Shown in pieces: positions 21,281-30,980 of a stretch of 64,000 nt of DNA. Numbering within the stretch: position 1 is the first letter of the stretch; every line of letters starts with the position of its first letter. The position numbers were made by a program, and so were the translations under genes. The notes beneath the pieces were generated by a model. It was not told where the DNA came from, ran no database searches, and was given only the letters and a program-made list of their open reading frames with translations. Source of the DNA: Diphasiastrum complanatum (Eukaryota > Streptophyta > Lycopodiopsida > Lycopodiales > Lycopodiaceae); assembly GCA_029204225.1 (NCBI GenBank), contig CM055112.1, positions 30,787,088-30,851,087 of the forward strand. The letters run 5' to 3'.

Positions 21281-22015
21281 CCTAATAATAAAGTTAGTGA
21301 ATAAAATCGGGGTTCCCACCAAAATTCAAATTCAAATTGGTTCCCTCCAATTTTTGAATGGGTTCCCTCACTTTTTCAAATTTAAATAACTAGGGAGGTA
21401 AAAAATGGCCAATAGGATTTGAGGCCAAAGCCCTAAAATCCACTATATAGAGTGGTAATTTGAAATCATTTGTACATGTTCTCTTCATTTCAATACAAGT
21501 AGGTTGGCCCTCTTATGAAATGGATATGGAATGTCCTTGCTCTCCATCTTTCCTCCTCTAACTCATGTTTTCTTTGGATTTGCGGATTTGATGCTTATTG
21601 GAATTGATCATTCTTATGCTTTTTGTGAGAGAGAAAGGGAGAGAGAAAAGAGTAAGTCCCTATCATTGTTGTGGACCTAGTGTTAATGGATGTAGTGTTA
21701 ATGCTTAGTGTTGATGGATCTTAGTGTTAGACATGAATCATATGCGCATGTTGGATTATGAAATATGCTATCACTCTCCTGGGAACGAACGTCCGTGTGA
21801 TAACTAGCTTCATCTCCTTGATGCTTGTGTGCTTGGATCTAGGGTTGAGGGTAGGATGGGAAATGCCCACTACAGTAACAAAGAGGGGCAATCGTGCAAG
21901 CCTAAGTTCCCAAACTATGTAGGTTTTGCAAAGACAAAGACAAGAAGCAAAAGAAGGCTGAGCATCCCAAGAAGAAACGTAAGGGGCAAAGCTTAAAATA
22001 AAAAGCAAGTCAATG
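21281..22015. other. Continuation of the split host LTR and spacer
   Basis: Sequence after the CAGGG duplication should continue 10388-10556 of the disrupted host repeat: AT-rich, with a CTATATAGAG box (21443) and polyadenylation-like AATAAA nearby. The dispersed repeat copy 2 lies at 21751-21875. No gene is supported. Confidence 0.4.
21751..21875. repeat. Dispersed repeat, copy 2
   Basis: Matches 9246-9374 (GAAATATGCTATCACTCTCC; CTTGGATCTAGGGTTGAGGG; GAAATGCCCACTAC) with scattered substitutions. Confidence 0.8.
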
Positions 22016-22019
22016 TGGA

Positions 22020-22090
22020 TGGTGTCACCTTTAAATGCAACAAACTAGGGCACTTTGCCTCATCATGCATTGAGAAGAAAGAAAGCCAAA
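22020..22090 (+). pseudogene. Retroelement zinc-knuckle relic
   Basis: A short frame reads FKCNKLGHFASSCIEKKE, matching the CxxCxxxxHxxxxC gag knuckle from its second Cys; the first Cys is not seen. Lys-rich sequence precedes it. Only this scrap survives. Confidence 0.5.
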
Positions 22091-22287
22091 GGCCATAAAC
22101 AAAGAGGAGGTTTTTGAGGAGAGAAAGCTGATCTTGCCTATTGCATGAGAAGAGTGCATAGCACTTGAGAAAGACGTGTTGGATTTTAACCTCGCTCCAT
22201 GCACTGATCCAATACAAGGCAAAAAGAACAGCAAACAGGTCAAAATCCTTGCAAGGAATTGCAGAAACATAGTCCTAATTCAGGATT

Positions 22288-22430
22288 GGAATAGAAATCG
22301 ACCTTGGGTCGAGTCGAATCAAATTGAAGTCTAAATTGACCTTGGGGTCAAGTCGAATCAAATTGAAGTCTATATCAACCTTGGGTCGAATCGGATTAAA
22401 TTGAAGTCTAAATTGATCCCTAGGGTTGAA
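22288..22430. repeat. ~46-bp tandem repeat, three copies
   Basis: The unit CGACCTTGGGTCGAGTCGAA + TCAAATTGAAGTCTAAATT repeats three times with small changes. GGGTCGAGTCGAATCA contains a TCGA palindrome. Confidence 0.85.
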
Positions 22431-22684
22431 TAAAAAATTTGACCCACTCATTTCGATCCTTCATCTACTCCCTATATCTATTTCGGCCTAACTACTAAGT
22501 AGTGACATAGCAATCTAGTCTTAATGTGTGTTGTATTTTTTGAATCACATTGTATCATCTCTCTATCGATTGTTATAGAATTGAAAATAGAGATAGAAAG
22601 GATCGTTAAATTGAGGTTTACCAACCTAGGAATCCTCGATGGTCTTCTACAACTCAAAATAGATCAAAATTAGCAACAACAATC

Positions 22685-22810
22685 AACATGCAAGCAAATA
22701 CAGTGACATGCAATCAACATGCAAGCAACTGTGGAAACATGCAAGCAATCTGAAGAATTCTAGAGGCATGCATGCAACATGCATGGACTAGTACTTGCAC
22801 ATGCAAACGG
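22685..22810. repeat. ACATGCAAGCAA short repeat
   Basis: ACATGCAAGCAA, ACATGCAATCAA and GCATGCATGCAACATGCATG words recur seven or more times; they are rich in the GCATGC palindrome. Confidence 0.8.
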
Positions 22811-23126
22811 AAATTGCTAGCAAATTGGAATTTTGTCGACATGCAATGAATAGATCAAACTTTCAAAGTAATCGAATCTACTGGCTATGGAGGGTAGCAA
22901 GCAAGATGAAGAGGATGCGAGCAGAAATTTGCATGAAACTTTCGTCAAAACTTGCTACACAAACTAAAATGATAGTATATGTTGTAAGGAGCATTCTAAC
23001 ATCATTAATCCTGGAAATTCCTCCTCCAATTGGGTCGATTGGATCACGAATGCTTGCTGTCCATGAATTTCTAGCAAGAAAAACTTTACAACAGTCGTAT
23101 CTGGAGCTTATCCAGAAGATTAGAAG

Positions 23127-23863
23127 ATGCCTTCGATCAGCGACATTCAGTCTAAGATCAGTACGATCTTGGATACAGAAGGTTCAAATTATTTAATCTG
23201 GAAGTTAAAGACTTCACTCATACTGAAGGGCGAAGGTCTTTGGCAATGGGTAGAACCAATAGAAGAGAAGCAGTTATGATCAAAATCTCAGGTGTTGAAT
23301 CAATGAAGCATAAAAGACAGCAATAGACTAAAGCCCTACAAGCAATAGACAAGACAATAGGTTCTCCCACGAAGAGCCCAAGCAATACCGATCAATAATC
23401 TGAAAAATGAGTGTACAAATGCCCCTATAAATAACCTACCAATGAACCCTAAAATAGGAATTCAAAAGTAAAGGGAGGCAAAATGTGGAGGGAAAATAGT
23501 GCGCCCTCCTATAGGTCCCCACTCCACATATAACCATATAATAAGGGCCCAAGGCCAGTCAATGTCATAAAAAAGGACCCAGTGCGGGTCATAAGCATAT
23601 AAAAAGGCTCTGGGGCCTGTACATGACTAATATAAAATGCGTAACCATAAATATACATAACCAACAGTAAATGTAAAGAGGCCTGCGGAATATATGCAGA
23701 GTAGCCCAGTAGGCCTGTATCCTGTAGTCCGTAACTGAAGCCAATTGCTCTTGGCAAAGAACTTCGAGAACGGAGTTTGAAAAATGACAAAGCTATAACA
23801 ATTATTGCGTCTTCAGTGAATGACAACATAATGCTAGATCTTACATCAATTTTGAACAATTGA
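23127..23863 (+). pseudogene. Ty1/copia gag N-terminus split by a solo LTR
   Basis: ATG 23127 opens MPSISDIQSKI, then NYLIWKLKTSLILKGEGLWQ, WVEPIEE: the copia gag (UBN2-like) N-terminus. At 23271 a solo LTR intervenes. With one GAAGC copy removed, the frame resumes exactly at KPIALGKELRERSLKNDKAI, TIIASSVNDNIMLDLTSI and stops at TGA 23861. The clean rejoining shows the gag frame was open when the LTR element inserted. Downstream gag and pol were not found. Confidence 0.8.
23272..23736 (-). mobile_element. Solo LTR related to family A, with GAAGC target duplication
   Basis: 465 bp flanked by identical GAAGC (23267-23271 and 23737-23741). In plus orientation it starts AGTTATGATC and ends GTCCGTAACT; inside, GGGAAAATAGTGCGCCCTCC and AAGGGCCCAAGGCC match family A LTRs read on the minus strand. 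The rest is diverged, so it is a relative, not a recent copy. Confidence 0.88.
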
Positions 23864-25546
23864 GTGCACTATTCACGCAAATGAGTGTACCATTCTAGTT
23901 TTGAGGCACTGTCATTGAATGTATTGATGATCATGTGTAACACTTGGAGACCATAGTCTAAAGTTTTACTCCGAGGGTTTGTGCCAAAAGTGTTGCAGTG
24001 AAAGGATGCTAAGGCAATAAGCAGCCGTAAGTACTTATTCAAGCAGAGTCTTTTATGACTCGTTTGAAAGAGGAGCTCAAGAGTAATATCCTTGCATGTC
24101 AAAAGCAGTGATGGGAGATGATGATATGGCCGGTAAGGCTGTTGTAATGTAGTTTTATGACCAAACAACTTTATGCATGTTGTTTTGCCAAGGCACTTTT
24201 GCCAAAAGTCACATCGGATGTTGGAGGAGAGTAGGGCGAGCTATTCAGGGAGGATCTTGATTCTAAAAATAAGACCATGGCTTCTCCTTCTCATAGCCCT
24301 CTTGCATGGGTATAAGTGCAGAGAAGGACTCAATCAACCGCTGCTATTAGGTGTTCAAAGTGGACAAGGGTGAGTTGGAGGGATGGAGAGGATCTTCATT
24401 AATCTCTTGTGCTTCTATTTGTGAAGAAAGCATACATGCATCTATGATTGGGTGGTTAACGTGAATCATGATGTCAATGTGTACTTCTTTAGGCAATTTT
24501 GTTGGTTATTTTGAATAATCCATGGTCAGATTGTTACAGTAGTGGTTGTCCTTGTCATATTATTATAGTTGTTTTTAGTGTATATAGTTTGTTTTTGGCT
24601 GACGGAAATATTTAGGGAACATAACTGATAGACCAACTGATAATGGTTCCTCACAAAGCTATCTGAATAATTGATTGTTGCAAAAGTTACGGTTTGCCAA
24701 CCCATAGCTGGTGATCTTGCCAGCTCTTAAGACTTGCTGACCTTTTCTGTGTATTTAAGTTAACAGGAAAAGTCTTTCTATACTTTTAATACATCATTTG
24801 ACTTTTTGGCTGATTGGAATTTTCTCTTCAAGCATATTCCTTTATGGACTTTTAATAGTCACCATAGATTTTCTTGAAGAACACATCAACCATGACGTCT
24901 ATGTAATTTTTATTTCAGGACTTTGCAGATGCTGAGTTTTCCAAAAGTTCAGTAGTGCGGCAAGTATGGCGGTGAGATTCTAGTATTTAGGAAAAAGCTT
25001 TTTCCATGATAGAACTCTATGCAATTACTGTTACCTTTGGTCAATCATTGCCTAGTCGTCTTGCATTTTAGTTCACAAACTAGCCCAAGTTGCACAATGT
25101 TTGATCAGTGTCATGTCAAAAATTGTATTGAATATTACAGTCTCGAATAATTGCTTGACAAAGATCTATATTTTGATTCTTGGAAAACATTCAACAAAAT
25201 ATTTGTATAACACAAGGCATTTGGGATGATAAACTAGTTTCTTCCATAGGTGTACATAAAATCTTGGCAAAGTCATCATCTTTATTAGCTTTATTCTTAG
25301 GATTCAATGTTTTGTTCTTGTTGTTTTGATATCTTCTTAGTTGACTCAACTTTGTGATGCAGATCACAAAATCCAGGGAAAATTTCGGACTTGCGGCTGG
25401 TAAGTTTACAGCTAAATAGTTTGACATGCATTTTCAAATCAATGCTTTGACATTTGTGAAGTTGTCTCATTTAACTTTTTGTCTCTCTCTAGGTACATCA
25501 AATTCTTTGTTGGCTGCTGATTGTTCTTTGTTTCTTTATGCAGAAC
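23864..25546. other. AT-rich spacer, no gene supported
   Basis: Scattered short frames only. A stretch around 24040-24110 reads AESFMTRLKEELKSNILACQ in one frame and may be further decayed copia gag, but the match is too short to call. Confidence 0.4.
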
Positions 25547-25989
25547 AGTTATGAATTGAGCCACAGTTGATCTAGATCTAAGCTATGAAAGCATCACATA
25601 AGCAAGACTTAAGCTATGAAAGCAGCACATAAGCAAGACTTAACCCTAGAAAGCAGGAAAGAGAGAGATTAAGGAGGCTAAAGAGAGAGATCAATATCAT
25701 CAGCTGAATAACAAATGACACAGTTTCCCTACGTATAGCCAAGAGGAAGCCCTAAAAGGAAGCTTCCGGTGGCTAGGGCCCAACTGGGAGGGAAAATAGT
25801 GCGCCCTCCAAGAAGGCCCCTACTCTCCAATAATATGTCCAAATGGCCTAATAATGAATAATAAGGCCAAAGGCCAACCATATAGTCTAAGTGTCACTAA
25901 TGAATAAAAAAGGGCCCAAGGCCTGTTTATGCATAAAGTAAAGTAAATGTAAATGGATGCGGCGAATGTAATCAGCCGAGTCCATAACT
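25547..25989 (-). mobile_element. Element A2 3' LTR
   Basis: 443 bp. On the minus strand it starts AGTTATGGACTCGGC after GCCAGGGAG and ends TCAATTCATAACT. Confidence 0.9.
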
Positions 25990-26036
25990 CTCCCTGGCAC
26001 AAAAGAAAAAGACCCAACTACTAAAAAGAAACTGGA

Positions 26037-26610
26037 TCAAGTAGCAGCAAGCCCTGGTGCATCAACAGCTAGAACAACATCTGATGTAGAGGAATCAACA
26101 AGTGCAGCAAGAGCACGAGCCTGATCCGCAAGTGATGGTGTATGATAAAAGACATCAATAGGCTCCCATGTGGCCTCCTCAATAGGACGGCCATCCCACT
26201 GGACCAAAAACTGAATCTGCCGGCGGCGTCGACTATGGTATAGACGAACCTGTAATATAGCAGCAGGTAAAAATGGAAATAACTCTGGAGCAGTAGGAAA
26301 CTCAACATCACAAGGAGTGTCATCCTCAATAGCAGCACGTAATAAACTAACATGGAATACATCACAGGCGCGTGTAGAAGCAGGAAGCTGTAAGCGATAT
26401 GTAATTGGACTAAGAACCTCCAAAATGCGATAAGGCCCATAATAACGTGGTGCAAGCTTCTCAGTAGAAGCATGGCCCTGGACAAAATGATGACGTGGAA
26501 ACCGTAGGCATAGATAAACCATATCTCCAAGCTGAAACTCAACATGGCGGCGGTGACGATCAACTGAGGTCTGATAACGCTGCTGAACATGCTGTAAATG
26601 AGAATTGGCC
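26037..26610 (-). pseudogene. Element A2 integrase end and chromodomain
   Basis: From 26610 down: ANSHLQHVQQRYQTSVDRHR, HVEFQLGDMVYLCLRF, then LAPRYYGPYRILEVLSPITY, VFHVSLLRAAIEDDTP and the chromodomain YHSRRRRQIQFLVQWDGRP, IEEATWEPIDVF. The frame is open from 26522 to 26037. It is the better-preserved copy of this domain in family A. Integrase catalytic regions are absent upstream: the GARxLI segment follows directly on the Trp-rich region. Confidence 0.88.
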
Positions 26611-26639
26611 CGGTTAATAAGCTATCGAGCACCAAGATA

Positions 26640-27660
26640 TCCAAAAAGCCCGAGAAGGTAGAACTGCATCAACACTAGGAAGCCAATAAGGAAACTGGAA
26701 AAGAGATGGACACTCATCACGAATAGCCGCATGATACACGTAACCATCAACCATATGTGCAAGGTGCCCCAAGAAAAGATAGCAGCATCGGAAGACTAGC
26801 ACCAAGGAGATCATCCTGACAATGGATAGCTTAAAATGGAGAAATATGCACCAACATGGTCAAAAGCCCAAGGTATCCATAGGGCCCATGAATGAGAAGT
26901 ACCAATGGCATACGGTACCCTCAAGGCCCATATCACGAGAAGAGCAGCATGCCAAAGGCTCCAGAAGGTCCAAGAAATCAATGCATCATCTAAAAAGACA
27001 TGACCCATCGGAACTGGCCGCAAGTGTAATCCCAAAGTACACACCAGGCGCACAAATGAGGAATAGAAGAAATGCACTGGAATGAGGAACAGGTTCCGCA
27101 ACATCAGTAGCAAGCATCAGAGCAATATCCACGTGTAGCTGGGAATGAGTATCAAAGCACATATGAGCAACACTGAAGTATATGGCGGCAACATCCCCAA
27201 AAACTATCCAAGAGAGGAGAGGGAATTCTCTCAAGGTACCCTGATGGTCTCGGAACACCAAAACAACGTGGCAACTCAGCATCGGAGACCAAGCGATATG
27301 GAGCAACCTGAAATGACAGGGAACCTGAAGATCACCCAGACAAACAGTAGCTGGAACGGAGGCAATAACCCAAGCCAACAGGATATGCCAAGCCTGACAA
27401 TGAGCAACAATCCAAGGAACAGATAGAGAGCCACATGCATAATCATAGAGATATCCGCACCATAGGCGATCAGTAATATGGAAAAACTAGCACCAATCAA
27501 CAGGTCCAAATGAAAACCAAGCTATATGTAATAACCAGGAATGCCATATATCCATAGCATCGGCATGGACTGCAACAAACCTATACGTAGAAACACCAGG
27601 AGACGGAAGGATGTCCGTGTACTCATCTAGAAAGATCCCAGCATATAAATAACCTAGATA
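26640..27660 (-). pseudogene. Element A2 copy of the Trp-rich region
   Basis: Successive open stretches repeat the element A frame: WHSWLLHIAWFSFGPVDWC, WVIASVPATVCLGDLQVP, HFRLLHIAWSPMLSCHVVL, CFDTHSQLHVDIALMLATDV, GVYFGITLAASSDG, SWTFWSLWHAALLVIWALR, WALWIPWAF. Some stops, a deletion after AASSDG and other indels break it. The region joins the protease-side frame without a shift at about 27660 (VTITYLGYLYAGIFLDEY). Confidence 0.6.
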
Positions 27661-28620
27661 AGTAATAGTGACCATCTGGCAAATATCCTCGGATGAAAAA
27701 TGTGTAACAGTAAGGGCCAAAGGCGCATGAATCATGTCAGGAACCGTAGAAATATCATGAGGCAGATCACAAACCTTAAGCAGAGATCCATGGATTAAAG
27801 CGAAAGAAGATACAACCTGATCACCAATAGCGAGGGAACCATCAAATGTGGACCCATGAAGAACCCCATAGAAATCAGCAGGAACATCGGCCATAACAGA
27901 CTCAAGAGATGGAGATATAGAGACCAATGGAGAAGATACTGCACCAACCACCGAACCAGGAAGGCAATCTGAAGTATGCGCAAAGGCAATTGTAGAAATA
28001 CCACCAAGGTATACGGTCTCAATATCAATGAAATTAGGAATGACCACTGAATACGATATCTGTGAATCAAGGCATATAGGTGCAAGGCACACAACAACAA
28101 CTTGTAAATCCGAAGCAACATCAACCTGAGGAAGAGGACCCACGGATGGTGAAAGTGAAGCAGCAACTGATGTACTCTGACTGGAAAGAAGAGCTGCATC
28201 GTCAGCCTCTGGCAGGCTACGCATAAACTGCTTCCCGGTAACCAACTAGAAGTCTCCCTGAGAATCAATGCCAACAAGTGAGTGTGTAACTGCATCAGGT
28301 ACAAATGTCAATGTCTGTTGTGTCAAGTCCAGTGTAACGGCTCCAAGAGATGCAAACCAATCAGCACCAAGGATAAGATCATAACACTCCATAGGAATAA
28401 TGTAAAGATCTGCCTGTCCAGAAAAATCTCCAATGGGGTATGGTAAACGCTTAAACATCTGAGAACTAGGAATAGAATGGGAACTAGCAACCTCAACTGT
28501 GAGAGGCTGTGAAGCAGGAACAGGTGAAGCACGTATCCGACTGGTGATATAACTGCTAATAAAAGAATGAGTGTTGCCAGTATCAACTAAAGCAATATAC
28601 TCACGACCTGTAATACGTAC
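27487..28620 (-). pseudogene. Element A2 protease and downstream spacer
   Basis: GREYIALVDTGNTHSFI carries an intact DTG retropepsin active site (near 28585). Then MFKRLPYPIGDFSGQADLYI, IPMECYDLILGADWFASLG and LTQQTLTF complete the gypsy protease. A TAG ends this frame just after GIDSQGDF (28246-28248); the same frame continues LVTGKQFMRSLPEADDAAL and a Ser/Val-rich spacer into the Trp-rich region. It would release Gag and Pol products. Confidence 0.85.
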
Positions 28621-28674
28621 ACGTAACCGAATGGAGCGAGGACTAGGACGCCCTGTCCAAGTAGCATAGGCAAG

Positions 28675-28935
28675 CTAAGCATGGCAAGTAGCAGGAAGTA
28701 AATTAGTGGAAGGCTCAGAGGATAGGTTAGGCTCATCAGAAATATGAATGTAGATATTGGAATCATTTGGAGTAGCGCCCTCATGGTAAAAAACAGCAGT
28801 AGTAGTAGGGAGAGGCTGACGGCAATCACGGGCAAAATGGTCAGGACTCCTACAACGAAAGCAAAGACGCTGCTGCTGAAGGTCAGCGAATTCTGCAGAC
28901 GTGTAACGTCGGACAAAATCAAGTCGAGGAGTCAA
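28675..28935 (-). pseudogene. Element A2 gag zinc knuckle
   Basis: FVRRYTSAEFADLQQQRLCF runs into CFRCRSPDHFARDC, a perfect CCHC knuckle for RNA binding. Elements A and A3 lack it after the same SAEF(V/A)DLQ sequence. The frame stops at 28675, before the protease. Confidence 0.88.
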
Positions 28936-29850
28936 AGGACGAGACGAAGGGACAATGGAGAGAGCTGGAACAGAAGGGGCAGGTGTAGGGGTGGACGCAG
29001 CGGGAAAGGATGAACAGAAGGATGGGGTCGGGAGAAGCGGGAAGGAAGAGTGTCAGAGTACTTATGCTGTAAAGTACTGGCAAGAGACATTGCCTCAACA
29101 AGTGTGGGAGGACGGAAGGCAGAAACATCATCACGTAAAGCACCATGAAGCCCAGCAATGTAACAAGAAATAAGCTCAGTATAAGAAAGCTCCATAAACT
29201 GATCTGTATAAGAAGCAAGATCACTGGTCTGTGAGACTACGGAATGTATCACGTTGGCGGTCGAGCCACTGAGGGTCAATCATAGCATGACGGAGGTCAC
29301 GGCAAAAAGTATGCCATAAATGGAGCCCTTCCCGATCAGGATCAGCTCTATAAACTCGCCACCACGTGGCGGCGTGTCCATCTAAATGTAAAGCAGCCAA
29401 CTGGATCTTCTGAGGATCAGTCTTAGGGTAGATCTGAAAATATGTGTCAAGCTTAGCAAACCAACTCTCTAATAAGTTCCCGTTAGAGGAACCGGAATAG
29501 GTAGCAAGTTGTACCCTATCACGAAAGTCTCGAGCAAAGTGTGGCTCAGGAAGTGGGGGACGTGAAAAGAAACCAGGAGATGGGTTAGGTGGAATGAACG
29601 GTCCACCACCAGGCTGACTAGCAAAGGAAGATGGAAATCAAAATGGTGGGGGAGTCCCAAATGAAGGAAAAACAGGAGCTTTACCAGGACCATGAGGCTG
29701 TAAAGAATCAATCTGTGACTGCATAGTAGCAAAGCCGGTCATAACGGTATCGAAGCGAAGAACGAGGCCAGAAAGGGTCTCATCCATGCGACGAAACTGA
29801 TCGGATAAGGTTTCTTGAGTAGTCTCACTCGGGGTAGGTGAATGTGCCAT
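28930..29850 (-). pseudogene. Element A2 gag
   Basis: ATG at 29850 gives MAHSPTPSETTQETLSDQF. The frame meets TGA at 29638-29640, then continues as the gag core (DFRDRVQLATYSGSSNGNLL, LDTYFQIYPKTDPQKIQLAA, LDGHAATWWRVYRADPDREG). A shift occurs in RQRDTFRSLT; SQTSDLASYTDQFMELSYTE then PPTLVEAMSLASTLQHKYS close it. Confidence 0.85.
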
Positions 29851-29989
29851 AATGATAGTGGAAGGAATAGACGAAAACTTGAGAGAGCGGACTCTTGTCG
29901 TTACCCCAAATTAGTCTATAAAAACCACTATTATCACAACTAAGAAAGGACAACAAATGAAAAAAAAGTGAAAATGAAGGCTGTAAAAA

Positions 29990-30250
29990 TGCGCTGGACA
30001 GCCAGGAGGCAAGTGACAAATTGGAGTATCAAACGGAGTCGGAATTTCGTGAAATTTGGTTGAGGATGGGCGATGGACAGCCTGCAAACAAGGTGTGAAA
30101 AATGGCTGCAAACGGAGACGAAAACGGACGAAAGTGACAAGTATGAAGCGGCTGGACAGCCTGCAAACAAAAGTGAAAAGAGGGCTGAAAATGGGAGGAA
30201 CGGACGAAAGAGATGAGGGAATTGGGCACTGGAGAGCCTGCAAACAGGCT
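29990..30250 (-). repeat. ~80-bp periodic leader repeat of element A2
   Basis: TGGACAGCC(A/T)GC or variants at 29995, 30074, 30153 and 30230 (plus-strand reading), spacing 77-79 bp. The complement (CAGGCTGTCCA) resembles the GGCTGTCCAGCGC word of element A. Confidence 0.8.
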
Positions 30251-30525
30251 GGAAATGGTGATAGAGGGTTGGAACTTGGGCGCCGGAAATAATCTGCCCA
30301 AATTTTTTTTTTTTCCGACCGCCAAATTTAGCGGAAATACTTCCGCTAACTATCTGCTAAAGCTCCACCAAGGAAAATGCTTTGATAGGAGCTGGTCCTC
30401 CTCCAAACTGTGTTGAATGTTGCTGAAGCAAAGAGACGAAAGCCCTCAGCAAAGAGAGAAAAATCAGCAAGGAAAATGGGCACCCAATCAAAAAATCAGA
30501 TCTGAAATTCAGCAATCAAGAAAGT

Positions 30526-30537
30526 GTTCTGATACCA
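30526..30537 (-). promoter_or_regulatory. Element A2 primer-binding site
   Basis: On the minus strand TGGTATCAGAAC, one base from the initiator-Met site, abutting the LTR. Confidence 0.85.
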
Positions 30538-30980
30538 AGTTATGAATTGAGCCACAGCTGATCTAGAGCTAAGCTATGAAAGCATCACATAAGCAAGACT
30601 TAAGCTATGAGAGCAGCACATAAGCAAGACTTAACCCTAAAAAGCAAGAAAGAGAGAGATTAAGGAGGCTAAAGAGAGAGATCAATATCATCAGCTGAAT
30701 AACAAATGACACAATTTCCCTACTTATAGCCAAGAGGAAGCCCTAAAAGGAAGCTTCCGGTGGCTAGGGCCCAACTGGGAGGGAAAATAGTGCGCCCTCC
30801 AAGAAGGCCCCCACTCTCCAATAATATGTCCAAATGGCCTAATAATGAATAATAAGGCCAAAGGCCAACCATATAGTCTAAGTGTCACTAATGAATAAAA
30901 AAGGGCCCAAGGTCTGCTTATGCATAAAGTAAAGTAAATGTAAATGGACGCATCGAATGTAATCAGCTAAGTCCATAACT
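30538..30980 (-). mobile_element. Element A2 5' LTR
   Basis: 443 bp, the same length as its partner LTR. Confidence 0.9.

Larger units (their letters stand above)
25547..30980 (-). mobile_element. Element A2: second copy of the RT-less family A
   Basis: Both LTRs are 443 bp (5' LTR 30538-30980, 3' LTR 25547-25989, minus orientation) with AGTTATG...CATAACT ends and only about 14 mismatches by eye (~3%), so insertion is fairly recent. Internal order: primer site, ~80-bp leader repeats, gag, CCHC knuckle, protease, Trp-rich region, chromodomain. There is no RT, RNase H or integrase core. Immediate flanks (AGAAC / AAACT) do not form a clear target duplication. Confidence 0.88.
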
